Positions 8,315-16,381 of a stretch of 64,000 bases of DNA are shown here, piece after piece. Each line of letters opens with the position of its first letter. The first letter of the stretch is position 1. The stretch is from positions 3,286,001-3,350,000 of the forward strand of contig NZ_CP023691.1 in the NCBI RefSeq assembly GCF_008704855.1, in the 5' to 3' direction. Below the pieces are notes generated by a model. It had not been told where the DNA came from. It worked only from the letters and a program-made list of their open reading frames with translations, and did not search any database. The stretch comes from Streptomyces platensis. Its GTDB lineage: Bacteria > Actinomycetota > Actinomycetes > Streptomycetales > Streptomycetaceae. A program made the translations under genes and the position numbers.

Positions 8315-9757
8315 ATGGCGTCGCCAGCAGCTAGTTCAGCGTCGTCCCGCACCGTACCCGCCCGCCCGAACCTCGCTTTCCGACAGCTGCGCGGCCGGCT
8401 GTCACCGGGCGAGTTCGCGGCGGCGGTCCGACGGTCCGCCCGTGAGATCGGCGAACAGGTCTCGTGCGACGCCCGCTATGTGGGCCGCGTCGAGTCCGGG
8501 GAGATCCGGTGTCCGAACTACGCCTACGAGCGGGTGTTCCGGCACATGTTCCCCGGGCTGACGCTGCCCGACATGGGCTTCGCGCCGCGCGAGGCGGTAC
8601 GCGGACGGGGGGCGCGTACGGCGGCGGTCGGCGCCGCGCCCCTGGCAACCGACCCCGACCACCGCGATACCCGTATCCAGATCTGCGAGGAGAGCGACGT
8701 GCTGCGTCGCGCGTTCATCACCGGCGGCCCGGCAGCAGCCCTGGGCTTCGCCGCCCTGCATCCCATCGAGGCCGCTGCCGCGCCCGCCCGTGTGCCGGGC
8801 CCACGCGTACCCGTCACCGGGCGGCCCGGCGCCGCCGAGGCCGCCGCCGTCGAGGAGGCCGTCCGCCACATCCGGCTGCTGGACGACCGGCACGGCGCGG
8901 AGGGCATCTACCGCCGCGCCACCCAGCCGCTGCGCGCCGCCTACGAGTTGCTGGACGCGGGCGTACAGCGCAGATCGGTCTCCGACCGGCTGCACGCCGG
9001 GGCCGGTGAACTCGCCATCACCGTGGGCTGGCTGGCGCATGACTCGGGCCGTTTCGGCGATGCCCGCTCGCACTACGCGGAGGCCCTGGCCACCGCCCGG
9101 GTCTGCGGGGATGCCGCCCTGGAGGCGCACGCGTTCTGCAATACCGCCTTCCTCGCCCGCGATGCCGGCCGGCCGCGGGAGGCGGTGCGGGCCGCGCAGG
9201 CGGCGCAGCAGGCCGCCAAACAGCTGGCCTCGCCGCGGCTGCTGTCGCTGCTGGCGCTGCGGGAGGCGGGCGGCTGGGCGGGGCTGGCCGACCGGGCCGG
9301 CTGTGAGCAGGCGCTGGCGCGGGCCGAGCGGCTGTTCGCGGGCGGGCCGCGGGACGGCGACCCGGAGTGGATGACGTTCTACGGGGAGGCCGAACTGGCG
9401 GGCCTGGAGGCGCAGTGCTGGTCGGCCCTGGGCGACGCGGGGCGCGCGGTGGAGCATGCGCGCCGGGCGGTGGCGCTCCAGGATGCCCATTTCACCCGCA
9501 ATATCGCGCTGTTCACCGCGGAGCTCGCGGGCGATCTCGCGGCCGGCGGCGAGCCCGAGGAGGCGGCGGCGGCCGGGGTCCGGGCGCTGTCCCTGCTGGA
9601 GGAGGTCCGTTCGGCCCGTATCCGGACGATGCTCGACGGCACGGCCGGGGCGCTGCGGGCCTACCGGGACGGTGGTGTGGTCGCCGACTTCCTGGAGCGG
9701 CACGCGGCCTCGGCCGCGTCCGGTGGCGGGACGCCGGCAGGGGACTCCGCCGGCTGA
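8315..9757 (+). CDS. HTH-like N-terminus plus TPR-repeat regulator
   Basis: A 480-residue protein. Residues 18-75 (LAFRQLRGRLSPGEFAAAVR, then CDARYVGRVESGEIRCPN) look like a divergent XRE-type DNA-binding domain. After a hydrophobic stretch near 130-150 comes an alpha-helical region (about 170-450) with TPR-like pairs such as GRFGDARSHYAEALATAR and GRPREAVRAAQAAQQAA. Streptomycetes carry many such HTH-TPR proteins, several of which affect development or antibiotic output. It starts at an ATG after GGAGAGG. Its stop lies inside the left arm of a 31-bp inverted repeat. Confidence 0.75.
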   Translation: MASPAASSASSRTVPARPNLAFRQLRGRLSPGEFAAAVRRSAREIGEQVSCDARYVGRVESGEIRCPNYAYERVFRHMFPGLTLPDMGFAPREAVRGRGARTAAVGAAPLATDPDHRDTRIQICEESDVLRRAFITGGPAAALGFAALHPIEAAAAPARVPGPRVPVTGRPGAAEAAAVEEAVRHIRLLDDRHGAEGIYRRATQPLRAAYELLDAGVQRRSVSDRLHAGAGELAITVGWLAHDSGRFGDARSHYAEALATARVCGDAALEAHAFCNTAFLARDAGRPREAVRAAQAAQQAAKQLASPRLLSLLALREAGGWAGLADRAGCEQALARAERLFAGGPRDGDPEWMTFYGEAELAGLEAQCWSALGDAGRAVEHARRAVALQDAHFTRNIALFTAELAGDLAAGGEPEEAAAAGVRALSLLEEVRSARIRTMLDGTAGALRAYRDGGVVADFLERHAASAASGGGTPAGDSAG

Positions 9758-9807
9758 CGGCCCGCCGGGTGTCCGACGGGCCGTCAGCCGGCGGAGTCCC
9801 CTGCCGG
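9734..9807. terminator. Perfect 31-bp inverted repeat between convergent genes
   Basis: The left arm (9734-9764) and right arm (9777-9807) are exact reverse complements around a 12-base loop. The left arm covers the last codons and stop of the upstream gene; the right arm ends 11 bases before the stop of the convergent phosphatase gene. It most likely ends transcription from both sides. Confidence 0.85.
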
Positions 9808-9818
9808 GCGGCCGTCGT

Positions 9819-10412
9819 TCAGCCCAGGTGTCCGGTGTCGTTCCAGCGCTCGATCGCCGGTTCCCCGTAGGCCCAGCCGAGCACCGACAGGGACGTCGGC
9901 TCCAGCCGGATCCGGGCGCCGAAGGAGATGTCCAGGCCCAGCCAGCGGGCGCCGAGGGTGCGCAGGATGTGGCCGTGCGCGAAGACCAGCACATCGCGGT
10001 CGGCGGACCGCGCCCAGCTGACGACCTCGTCCGCCCGCGCGGCCACCTCGGCGAGCGTCTCCCCCTCCGGCACCCCGTCGCGCCAGAGGAGCCAGTCGGG
10101 CCGGCCGGACTTGATCTCGGCCGGGGTCAGGCCCTCGTACGCGCCGTAGTCGACCTCCAGCAGCGCGTCCCACGGCTGCGCCCGGTCACCGAATCCGGCC
10201 AGCTCGCAGGTCTCCTTGGCGCGTACCAGGGGGCTGGTGCGGACCTCGACGCCCGGCAGGCCGTCCCAGGGGGCGCGGTGCAGCCGCTCGCCCAGCAGCT
10301 TGGCGCCGCGTCGGCCCTCGTCCAGCAGCGGGACGTCCGTACGGCCGGTGTGCCTGCCGGTCAGGGACCACTCGGTCTGCCCGTGTCTGGCCAGGAATAT
10401 GCGCGCTGCCAT
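9819..10412 (-). CDS. Histidine phosphatase family protein (phosphoglycerate-mutase-like)
   Basis: A 197-residue enzyme with the complete catalytic set of this superfamily: LARHGQTEW with His10, an Arg in SPLVRAKET (about 64), Glu86 in [11 protein letters not shown], and the second His (146) in [10 protein letters not shown]. These enzymes transfer phosphate through a phosphohistidine; actinobacterial members include acid phosphatases and maltose-1-phosphate or glucosyl-phosphoglycerate phosphatases, and the substrate cannot be read from the sequence. I chose the ATG at 10412 after GAGAGG; the frame stays open far upstream but that is antisense to the nuclease gene. Confidence 0.9.
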   Translation of the reverse strand: MAARIFLARHGQTEWSLTGRHTGRTDVPLLDEGRRGAKLLGERLHRAPWDGLPGVEVRTSPLVRAKETCELAGFGDRAQPWDALLEVDYGAYEGLTPAEIKSGRPDWLLWRDGVPEGETLAEVAARADEVVSWARSADRDVLVFAHGHILRTLGARWLGLDISFGARIRLEPTSLSVLGWAYGEPAIERWNDTGHLG

Positions 10413-10652
10413 GGGTCGTACCTCTCGCCGATCGCTCGGCTGCTCGTTGCTCGGTGCGGGCGGCGGTGACCGCGGGCTTTCCATCATCGCGCATCCGGTC
10501 GATTTGTCCCTGACCGGGGGAGCCGTCCCGCCCGGAGGCGGGCTCCCGGGGCCTTGTCGGATACGGCGCAGGGGGCGGGGAGCGGCATCCGGCGGCGGCC
10601 GGCCGGCCGGCGAGCGCCCCGCATGTCGGTGCCGGATGCGAGACTTCCGCGG

Positions 10653-11921
10653 GTGAACGTTTCGCGCGACAGTCGATCCGCGTCGGCCGCCCCTGCGGCG
10701 GAGCAGCCGACGGCAACGCCGAGCCTGCGTCGGAGGCTCGCCGAGCTGCGCGGCCCCGGCGTCCGCCCCCGCTCGCTCGACGCCCGCGCACTCGCCGCGC
10801 TGGCCGCCAACCCCGGCTGCCGGCGCCGCGCGCTGCTGGACGGCGCGGGCATCGACAAGGGCGCGCTGGCCCAGGCACTGGGCTCCCCGGCGGCGTACGG
10901 CCAGTCCCAGTTCGCGATCGTCCGCGGCAATGCCTTCGAGGCCCGGGTGAAGGCCGACGGCGGCACGGAGCTGCTGCGGCTGCTGCACGAGCGGCTGGCG
11001 CCCGGCACCCCGCCGCCCGTGCCGGAGGAGGTCGCCACCCCCGAGCTGTCCGCGGCCGGGCCGGAGGGCCGGGCGGCGCGTACGGCGCTGGCGCTGCGCG
11101 AGGCGACCGCGGCCGGCGGCTGGGCGCTGCTCGACCATCCGATGCTGGTCGTCGAGGTGGCCGGTTCGCCGGCCTATGTGGAGCCGGATGCGGTGGTGGT
11201 GCATCCGGACGGCAGCTGGACGGTCGTCGAGATCAAGTCGTTCCCGATGATCGACGGTTCGGCGGACGCCGCCAAGGTGGGCGCCGCGGCACGGCAGGCG
11301 GCCGTCTATGCGCTGGCCCTGGAGCCGGTCGCCGGTCGGGTCGCCGCGCACACCGGCCGCGCGGTCCGGGTCCGCGACCGGGTGCTGCTGGTGTGCCCGA
11401 AGGACTTCTCCAACCTCGCCACGGCCGCCGCCGTCGACGTCCGCAAGCAGCTGGCCACGACCCGGCGGCAGCTGTCCCGGCTCACCCGGGTCGAGGAGAT
11501 CGCCGCCGCCCTCCCCCCGGAGACCACCTTCGACCTGCGGCTGGCGGACGACGGGAAGACGGCGACCCGTAGTCCCGAGGAGCTGGCCGAGGCCGTCGAG
11601 GTGGTCGGCGCGGCCTACGCCCCCGAGTGCCTGGCCGCGTGCGAGCTGGCCTTCCACTGCCGGACGCGGTCCCGTGAGGACGGCGCGGTGGAGGCGCTGG
11701 GGCGCGGCGTCCGGGGCGAGTTGGGCGGGCTGCGCACCATCGAGGAGGTGCTGGCGGCGGCCCGTCCCGAGGCCCGTTCACAGGAGCCGGAGCCGCCCGC
11801 CGACGACGGGCCGGACGACCCGGCCGTCGTCGCGCTGCGGCGGGCCGCAGCGCTGCGGGACGGGGCGCTGGCCCGCCCCACCGTGCCGGGACCGCGAGCG
11901 GAGGAGCCGGGATGTCACTGA
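10653..11921 (+). CDS. RecB/Cas4-like PD-(D/E)XK nuclease with probable Fe-S cluster
   Basis: A 422-residue protein with an intact nuclease core: GNAFEARV (Glu96), EPDAVVV (Asp179), VVEIKSF (Glu193, Lys195) and RQAAVYAL (Gln216, Tyr220), the order found in RecB, Cas4, AddB and Dna2 nucleases. Cys56 (in [10 protein letters not shown]) lies before the core, and Cys326, Cys330 and Cys336 ([11 protein letters not shown]) lie after it, which matches the one-plus-three cysteine plan of Fe-S nucleases. The start is uncertain: GTG at 10653 or ATG at 10623, neither with a strong ribosome site. The 3' end overlaps the next gene by 10 bases, and a helicase gene follows, so it probably acts in DNA end processing. 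Confidence 0.75.
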   Translation: MNVSRDSRSASAAPAAEQPTATPSLRRRLAELRGPGVRPRSLDARALAALAANPGCRRRALLDGAGIDKGALAQALGSPAAYGQSQFAIVRGNAFEARVKADGGTELLRLLHERLAPGTPPPVPEEVATPELSAAGPEGRAARTALALREATAAGGWALLDHPMLVVEVAGSPAYVEPDAVVVHPDGSWTVVEIKSFPMIDGSADAAKVGAAARQAAVYALALEPVAGRVAAHTGRAVRVRDRVLLVCPKDFSNLATAAAVDVRKQLATTRRQLSRLTRVEEIAAALPPETTFDLRLADDGKTATRSPEELAEAVEVVGAAYAPECLAACELAFHCRTRSREDGAVEALGRGVRGELGGLRTIEEVLAAARPEARSQEPEPPADDGPDDPAVVALRRAAALRDGALARPTVPGPRAEEPGCH

Positions 11922-13462
11922 TGGAGACGCTGGCCCGGATGGAGGCGGTGGCGGCGGGCCGCGCCCAGCCGCGGTGCACGGTCCGGCACCGCCATCTGTC
12001 CGAACGCCCGCTGGTGTTCGTCCCGTTGACGACGGCCGGCGAGGCCGGTGCCCCACTGGGGGCGCTGGTCGGCACGGACCGCGAGAAGCCGGCGCTGCTG
12101 GCCGTGCCGCAGCCGCGCGACCGCGATCTGCGCTTCGCCTTCCTCGCCGAGCTGGCCGAGACGGTGCTGCCGTATGTGGACGGCTTCGCGGACGCCATCG
12201 AGTGGGAGGAGCGCAAGGAGACCGACCCGGAGACCGGCAAGAAGGTCCCGGTGCAGGTCGAACTGTGCGCGGACGCCCCGCAGTTGATCGTGCCGAGCGC
12301 CGCCGGTATCGACTTCGTCCGGCTGCTGGGCCGCTCGATGCGGTTCCGGCGGACGGCCGAGCAGGAGCCCGAGGCGCCGTATCCCGCGCCGCCGCATGTC
12401 CCGCTGCTGGGCCGCTGGCTGACCCATTTCGGCGAGCGGGCGCGGGTCCCGGGCGCGAGCCTGCTGCTGCCCATGACGGGCCTGCTGACCCGGCATTGGG
12501 CGACGGGCCAGAGCGTGCTGGAGGACCAGCACCTGGGCGCGCTGCTCTCCTGGATCGACCCGCCGCCGGGGATGTCGGGCCGGGAGGCGGCCGAGTACGC
12601 GGAGTCGGCGCGGGACGCGGACGGGCAGCTGCGGTGCCCGCCGGCCGGACCGGCCACCGACCCGGCGTTCGACAACCGGCTGCTCGCCCCCGCGATGGCC
12701 CGCTACGACGCCGGGCTGCCGGGCGCCGAGGAGGCGCTCCGCACCCTCGTCGAGGGGCAGCTGCGGCCGACCTGGGACGCCGTCTGGCAGGGCATCGATC
12801 TGCTGCGGACGCTCCCGGCGGGCGCCCGGGTCCCCGACCGCTGGAAGCGCGACCGCTGGTCGTACACCGCGCACCGGGACCGGATCCGCGCCGGGGAGCC
12901 CCCGCAGCCCAAGCAGGACGACGCGGTCACCGCCGCGCAGAAGCTGTCCACACGGGAGACCGCCCAGGCCCAACTGGACGCCCAGGAAGCCCTGGACGAC
13001 CCACTGGTGATGGCCGGGCGCCGGCTGGCCGGCGAGGCGTTCCAGGGCACGGTCACCGCCGTCGAGATGGCCTTCTCCGAGGGCAAGCGGCCGATGCCCC
13101 GCCCGCTGGTCACGCTCCGGACCGCCGACCGGCCGCAGCTCTCCGAGGGCGGCAAGCTCTACCGCCCCCTGACGGACGGCAAGACACAGACCGCGGAGTA
13201 CGTGGCACCCGTGGCGGGTGAGCCCGGCGCGCTGGTGGTCCGGCTGACCGGCGGGATGGGTCGCGGGAAGACGCCGGAGCCCGGTTCGGTGCCGGAGCCG
13301 GACGACGCGGTGTGCTGGACGCTCTTCGAGCACGCCCCGCGCGGCGGCCCGGAGCTCCCGGCCCCCGAGGACACCCCGTGGACCCATGGCGGCCCGCCGC
13401 CCGGCGCCGCCGACCTGCCACACCCCGCCCCCGACCCCGTGACCGCGGAGGACTTCCTGTGA
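11912..13462 (+). CDS. Unknown 516-aa protein between nuclease and helicase
   Basis: I recognise no domain. The first half has beta-strand-like stretches (LVFVPLTT, FAFLAELAETVLPY). The middle (VPLLGRWLTHFGERARVPG, LLPMTGLLTRHWATGQSVLE) is predicted mixed. Residues 230-400 include a run of charged helices. The last 50 residues are Pro/Gly-rich. There is no signal peptide or membrane segment. It starts at an ATG inside the end of the nuclease gene and ends 40 bases before the helicase, so the three are almost surely one operon. By position it could be the scaffold or DNA-binding subunit of a nuclease-helicase complex; this is inference only. Confidence 0.8.
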   Translation: MSLMETLARMEAVAAGRAQPRCTVRHRHLSERPLVFVPLTTAGEAGAPLGALVGTDREKPALLAVPQPRDRDLRFAFLAELAETVLPYVDGFADAIEWEERKETDPETGKKVPVQVELCADAPQLIVPSAAGIDFVRLLGRSMRFRRTAEQEPEAPYPAPPHVPLLGRWLTHFGERARVPGASLLLPMTGLLTRHWATGQSVLEDQHLGALLSWIDPPPGMSGREAAEYAESARDADGQLRCPPAGPATDPAFDNRLLAPAMARYDAGLPGAEEALRTLVEGQLRPTWDAVWQGIDLLRTLPAGARVPDRWKRDRWSYTAHRDRIRAGEPPQPKQDDAVTAAQKLSTRETAQAQLDAQEALDDPLVMAGRRLAGEAFQGTVTAVEMAFSEGKRPMPRPLVTLRTADRPQLSEGGKLYRPLTDGKTQTAEYVAPVAGEPGALVVRLTGGMGRGKTPEPGSVPEPDDAVCWTLFEHAPRGGPELPAPEDTPWTHGGPPPGAADLPHPAPDPVTAEDFL

Positions 13463-13502
13463 CCCGCGCCCGGCCCTCGACCGCACTGGAGAACGCTCCC
13501 GT

Positions 13503-14885
13503 ATGACGGCCATTCAGGATCCGCACCCCAGCATGGACGGTCCCTTCGACCCCGCCGCCGCGGCCGCCGCGGCGACCGACGCGATCCTGCGGGACACCCT
13601 GCACGGCACCCGGCGCGGCGTGGTCGTGGACTCCCCGCCCGGCGCCGGCAAGTCCACCCTCGTGGTGCGGGCAGCCCGTGAACTCGCCTCCGCCGGACGC
13701 CCGTTGATGGTGGTCGCACAGACCAACGCCCAGGTCGACGACCTGGTGCTGCGGCTCGCCGAGAAGGATCCGCAGCTGCCGGTCGGCCGGCTGCACAGCA
13801 GTGAGCCCGGCGCGTTCGACCCGGCACTGGCCGAGCTGCCCGCGGTCCGTACGTCCGCGAAGATCGCCGACCTGGCCGGGCTGGACATCGTGGTCTCGAC
13901 GGCCGCGAAATGGGCGTACACCAAGGTCGACGAGCCATGGCGGCACGCCATCGTGGACGAGGCCTATCAGATGCGCTCCGATGCGCTGCTGAGCGTCGCC
14001 GGGCTCTTCGAGCGGGCGCTGTTCGTCGGCGACCCGGGCCAGCTGGACCCCTTCAGCGTGGTCGGCGCGGAGCAGTGGGCGGGGCTGGCCTACGACCCGT
14101 CGTCCAGCGCGGTCTCCACCCTCCTGGCGCACAACCCCGACCTGCCGCAGCACCGGCTGCCGGTCTCCTGGCGGCTGCCCGCCTCGGCGGCGCCGCTGGT
14201 CTCCGCCGCGTTCTACCCGTACACCCCGTTCCGCAGCGGCACCGGCCACGGCGACCGCCGGCTGGCGTTCGGGGTGCCGGGCGACGGCTCGGGCGTGGAC
14301 CGGGTGCTGGACGAGGCCGCCGAGTCCGGCTGGGGCCTGCTGGAGCTTCCCGCCCGCCATACGCCGCGTACGGACCCGGAGGCGGTCCGTGCGGTGGCCC
14401 ACGTCGTGCGCCGGCTCCTCGACCGCGGCGGCGCCACGACCAGCGAGGCGCATGGGGCCGCGGAGGGGGCCGCGCCCGCCCCGGCACCGCTGACCGCCGG
14501 CCGGATCGCGGTCGGCACCGCCCACCGTGACCAGGCGGCAGCGGTCCGCTCCGCGCTCGCCGAGCTGGGGGTGACCGGCGTCGCGGTGGACACCGCCAAC
14601 CGTCTCCAGGGCCGCGAGTTCGATGTCACGGTCGTCCTGCATCCGCTGTCCGGCCGGCCCGACGCCACCGCCTTCCATCTGGAGACCGGCCGGCTGTGTG
14701 TGCTCGCCTCCCGCCACCGGCACGCCTGCATCGTGGTGTGCCGCGCGGGCGTCGCCGACCTGCTGGACGAACACCCCGCGACCGAGCCGGTCCAGCTCGG
14801 CGTCACCGTCAAGTTCCCGGACGGCTGGGAAGCCAACCACGCCGTCCTCGCCCACCTCGCGGAACACCGGGTCAGCTGGCGCTAG
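13503..14885 (+). CDS. Compact SF1 (Upf1/Dna2-like) helicase
   Basis: A 460-residue P-loop ATPase with the superfamily 1 helicase motifs in order: Walker A SPPGAGKST (43-51), motif Ia AQTNAQVDDL, motif II AIVDEAYQ (about 148-155), motif III VGDPGQLDP (about 177-185), motif IV around VSWRLPAS, motif V NRLQGREFDVTVV (about 364-376) and motif VI CVLASRHRHACIVV (about 398-412). It has almost nothing beyond the two RecA-like domains, so partner proteins may supply DNA grip and processivity. It sits directly after the nuclease and the unknown gene. Dna2 and AddAB combine the same two activities. Confidence 0.85.
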   Translation: MTAIQDPHPSMDGPFDPAAAAAAATDAILRDTLHGTRRGVVVDSPPGAGKSTLVVRAARELASAGRPLMVVAQTNAQVDDLVLRLAEKDPQLPVGRLHSSEPGAFDPALAELPAVRTSAKIADLAGLDIVVSTAAKWAYTKVDEPWRHAIVDEAYQMRSDALLSVAGLFERALFVGDPGQLDPFSVVGAEQWAGLAYDPSSSAVSTLLAHNPDLPQHRLPVSWRLPASAAPLVSAAFYPYTPFRSGTGHGDRRLAFGVPGDGSGVDRVLDEAAESGWGLLELPARHTPRTDPEAVRAVAHVVRRLLDRGGATTSEAHGAAEGAAPAPAPLTAGRIAVGTAHRDQAAAVRSALAELGVTGVAVDTANRLQGREFDVTVVLHPLSGRPDATAFHLETGRLCVLASRHRHACIVVCRAGVADLLDEHPATEPVQLGVTVKFPDGWEANHAVLAHLAEHRVSWR

Positions 14886-14989
14886 CCGGGTCACCCGGAC
14901 GGCGCCCAGCAGCGCCTGCGGCCACTCCCCGGGGCCCACTTGCGCACAGCGGGACAATGGAATGCGGCACACGATCTGGAGGTAGGTAC

Positions 14990-15373
14990 ATGTCCGAGCC
15001 GCGACCGGCTCCCGACCCGCGTGGTACGGCGCCCGGACCACGGCGGATGAAGCCCGCGCAGCTGCTCTTCGAGCCGCCCGAGGCCGTCGCCGACCCCGAG
15101 CACTTCTTCGGCCTGGAGTCGATGGAGGACCCGCACGAGCTGCTCGGCCGCGCCACGGAGCTGACCCTGGCCTTCCGCGCCGCGGCCGACCGCGCCACGG
15201 AGTTCCAGGCGCTGGCCGCTGCCCAGCTGTCCGACCCCAGCCGGTTCGACCGGCTGCCGCTGGCCGTGCTCGCCGAGCAGGCGGAGTGGACCGAGGACTA
15301 CGCACAGAAGATGATCGAGTTCGGCCGCAGCCTGATGCGCAGCGGCGGCACCCTGCCGGGCGACATGGACTGA
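14990..15373 (+). CDS. Small helical protein of unknown function
   Basis: A 127-residue soluble protein. After a Pro/Arg-rich N-terminus (residues 1-25) it is almost entirely predicted alpha helix: LLGRATELTLAFRAAADRAT, FQALAAAQLSDPSRFDRLPL and YAQKMIEFGRSLMR. I recognise no family. The ATG follows GGAGGT at a good distance. It lies 104 bases after the helicase in the same direction, so it may be the fourth gene of that operon or have its own promoter. A 13-bp hairpin follows. Confidence 0.75.
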   Translation: MSEPRPAPDPRGTAPGPRRMKPAQLLFEPPEAVADPEHFFGLESMEDPHELLGRATELTLAFRAAADRATEFQALAAAQLSDPSRFDRLPLAVLAEQAEWTEDYAQKMIEFGRSLMRSGGTLPGDMD

Positions 15374-15423
15374 CCGCCCCGGCCCCGCCGGCCCCCGGGA
15401 ACCCACCCGTCCGACCTGCCTCA

Positions 15424-15458
15424 CCAGCGGCCCATGGTCCATGATCATGGGCCGCTGG
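15424..15458 (+). terminator. 13-bp hairpin after the small helical gene
   Basis: CCAGCGGCCCATG (15424-15436) pairs perfectly with CATGGGCCGCTGG (15446-15458) around a 9-base loop, 51 bases after the stop. Confidence 0.75.
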
Positions 15459-15556
15459 CATATGCAAGGGGGGAAAGATACCGGCTCCTCCACCATCCCG
15501 TCCCGTTTTCCGGCAATCCGCCAAGTACCGTGTGCCGGCTGGGTAGACCTGTTCCC

Positions 15557-16192
15557 ATGAGCGACTGGCTGCCTGAGACCCCCCGCACCCTGGCCTTTCC
15601 GACCGCGGCTTATGTCACCCTCGCGGGCGCCGACTGGCTCGCCTCAGCCAGCCCCCACCCGGACGAGATGCACGCCCTGTGGGCCACCCGGCCCGCCGCG
15701 CCCAGCGCACTGCCCTGCGGCACCGCCTTCGACGTGATCAACGCCCCGGCGCTCTTCGGGCGGCGCATGGTGGACCGCTTATGGTCCGACGGCCCCGGCT
15801 CGGGGCCGGTGGCGGCGCACCGCGGCCGCATCCTGCTGTTCGCCGCCCCGGGCACGGCCCAGCGGCTGCCGGCGCTGCTCGTCTGGGAGGAGTGGGCCAC
15901 CGCCGTCCCGCCGCTGCTGTGCCACGGCAGCGGCGACGCGGTCACCATCCCGCCGCTGCACCCCCGCCGGAGCCCGGCCATGGACCGGACCGCGGGCCCC
16001 GGCGCCCCGGCCGGCGAGGATCCGGCCGGCCCGTCCGCCTCCCGCTGGCTGGTGGCACCGGATGTCCGCCACCCCTGGCTGCCCGGTCCCGACGTACTGC
16101 TCTGGGCCTGTGTCCGCGCGGCCCGCTCGATGGCCGGCCCGGCACCTGAAGCCGCAGCTCAGCACCCTGTTTCACTGCTGACCGCGGGCTGA
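15557..16192 (+). CDS. Prim-pol-like protein with a TTA codon
   Basis: A 211-residue protein. The sequence DWLASASPHPDEMHALWATR, followed by SALPCG, FDVINAPALFG, GPVAAHRGRILLFAAPGTA, LLVWEEW, CHGSGDAVTIPPLHP and HPWLPGPDVLLWACVRAAR, follows the layout of the bifunctional primase/polymerase (PF09250-like) fold, although I cannot point to an intact set of catalytic acids, so it may not be an active polymerase. Codon 75 is TTA (15779-15781), read only by the bldA tRNA in Streptomyces. The start is the ATG at 15557, where family-like sequence begins; the frame is open back to 15434, across the terminator. The stop lies 56 bases before tRNA-Lys. Confidence 0.6.
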   Translation: MSDWLPETPRTLAFPTAAYVTLAGADWLASASPHPDEMHALWATRPAAPSALPCGTAFDVINAPALFGRRMVDRLWSDGPGSGPVAAHRGRILLFAAPGTAQRLPALLVWEEWATAVPPLLCHGSGDAVTIPPLHPRRSPAMDRTAGPGAPAGEDPAGPSASRWLVAPDVRHPWLPGPDVLLWACVRAARSMAGPAPEAAAQHPVSLLTAG

Positions 16193-16248
16193 GGCAAACC
16201 GATTTTTGTCCTCCCCGACCATGATGCTAATGTTTTCCCCGTCAGCAG

Positions 16249-16322
16249 GCGCCGCTAGCTCAGTTGGTTAGAGCAGCTGACTCTTAATCAGCGGGTCCGG
16301 GGTTCGAGTCCCTGGCGGCGCA
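16249..16322 (+). tRNA. tRNA-Lys (anticodon CTT), copy 1
   Basis: A 74-base gene with a full cloverleaf: acceptor GCGCCGC pairs with GCGGCGC, the D arm contains AGCTCAGTTGGTTAGAGC, the anticodon arm is GCTGA-CTCTTAA-TCAGC, and the T arm is GGGGTTCGAGTCCC. The discriminator is A and CCA is not encoded. The same sequence occurs at 30432 and 33215. Confidence 0.97.
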
Positions 16323-16330
16323 CAGACAGT

Positions 16331-16360
16331 CGAAGGCCTCCACTCCGGTGGGGGCCTTCG
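16331..16360. terminator. Hairpin after tRNA-Lys copy 1
   Basis: CGAAGGCCTCCAC pairs with GTGGGGGCCTTCG (one T-G wobble) around a 4-base loop. It starts 9 bases after the tRNA and ends 22 bases before the stop of the convergent protease gene, so it can serve both. Confidence 0.75.
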
Positions 16361-16381
16361 TCGTTGCGGCGTACGGCCCGG

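Noticed and set aside
9734..9807. Insertion-sequence ends
   Set aside because: The arms enclose only 12 bases, with no transposase or target duplication, so a terminator-like structure fits better.
10653..16192. Known defence system such as BREX, DISARM or a Cas operon
   Set aside because: No methyltransferase, PglZ, Cas1/2 or phospholipase-type partner is encoded; only nuclease and helicase are shared with such systems.
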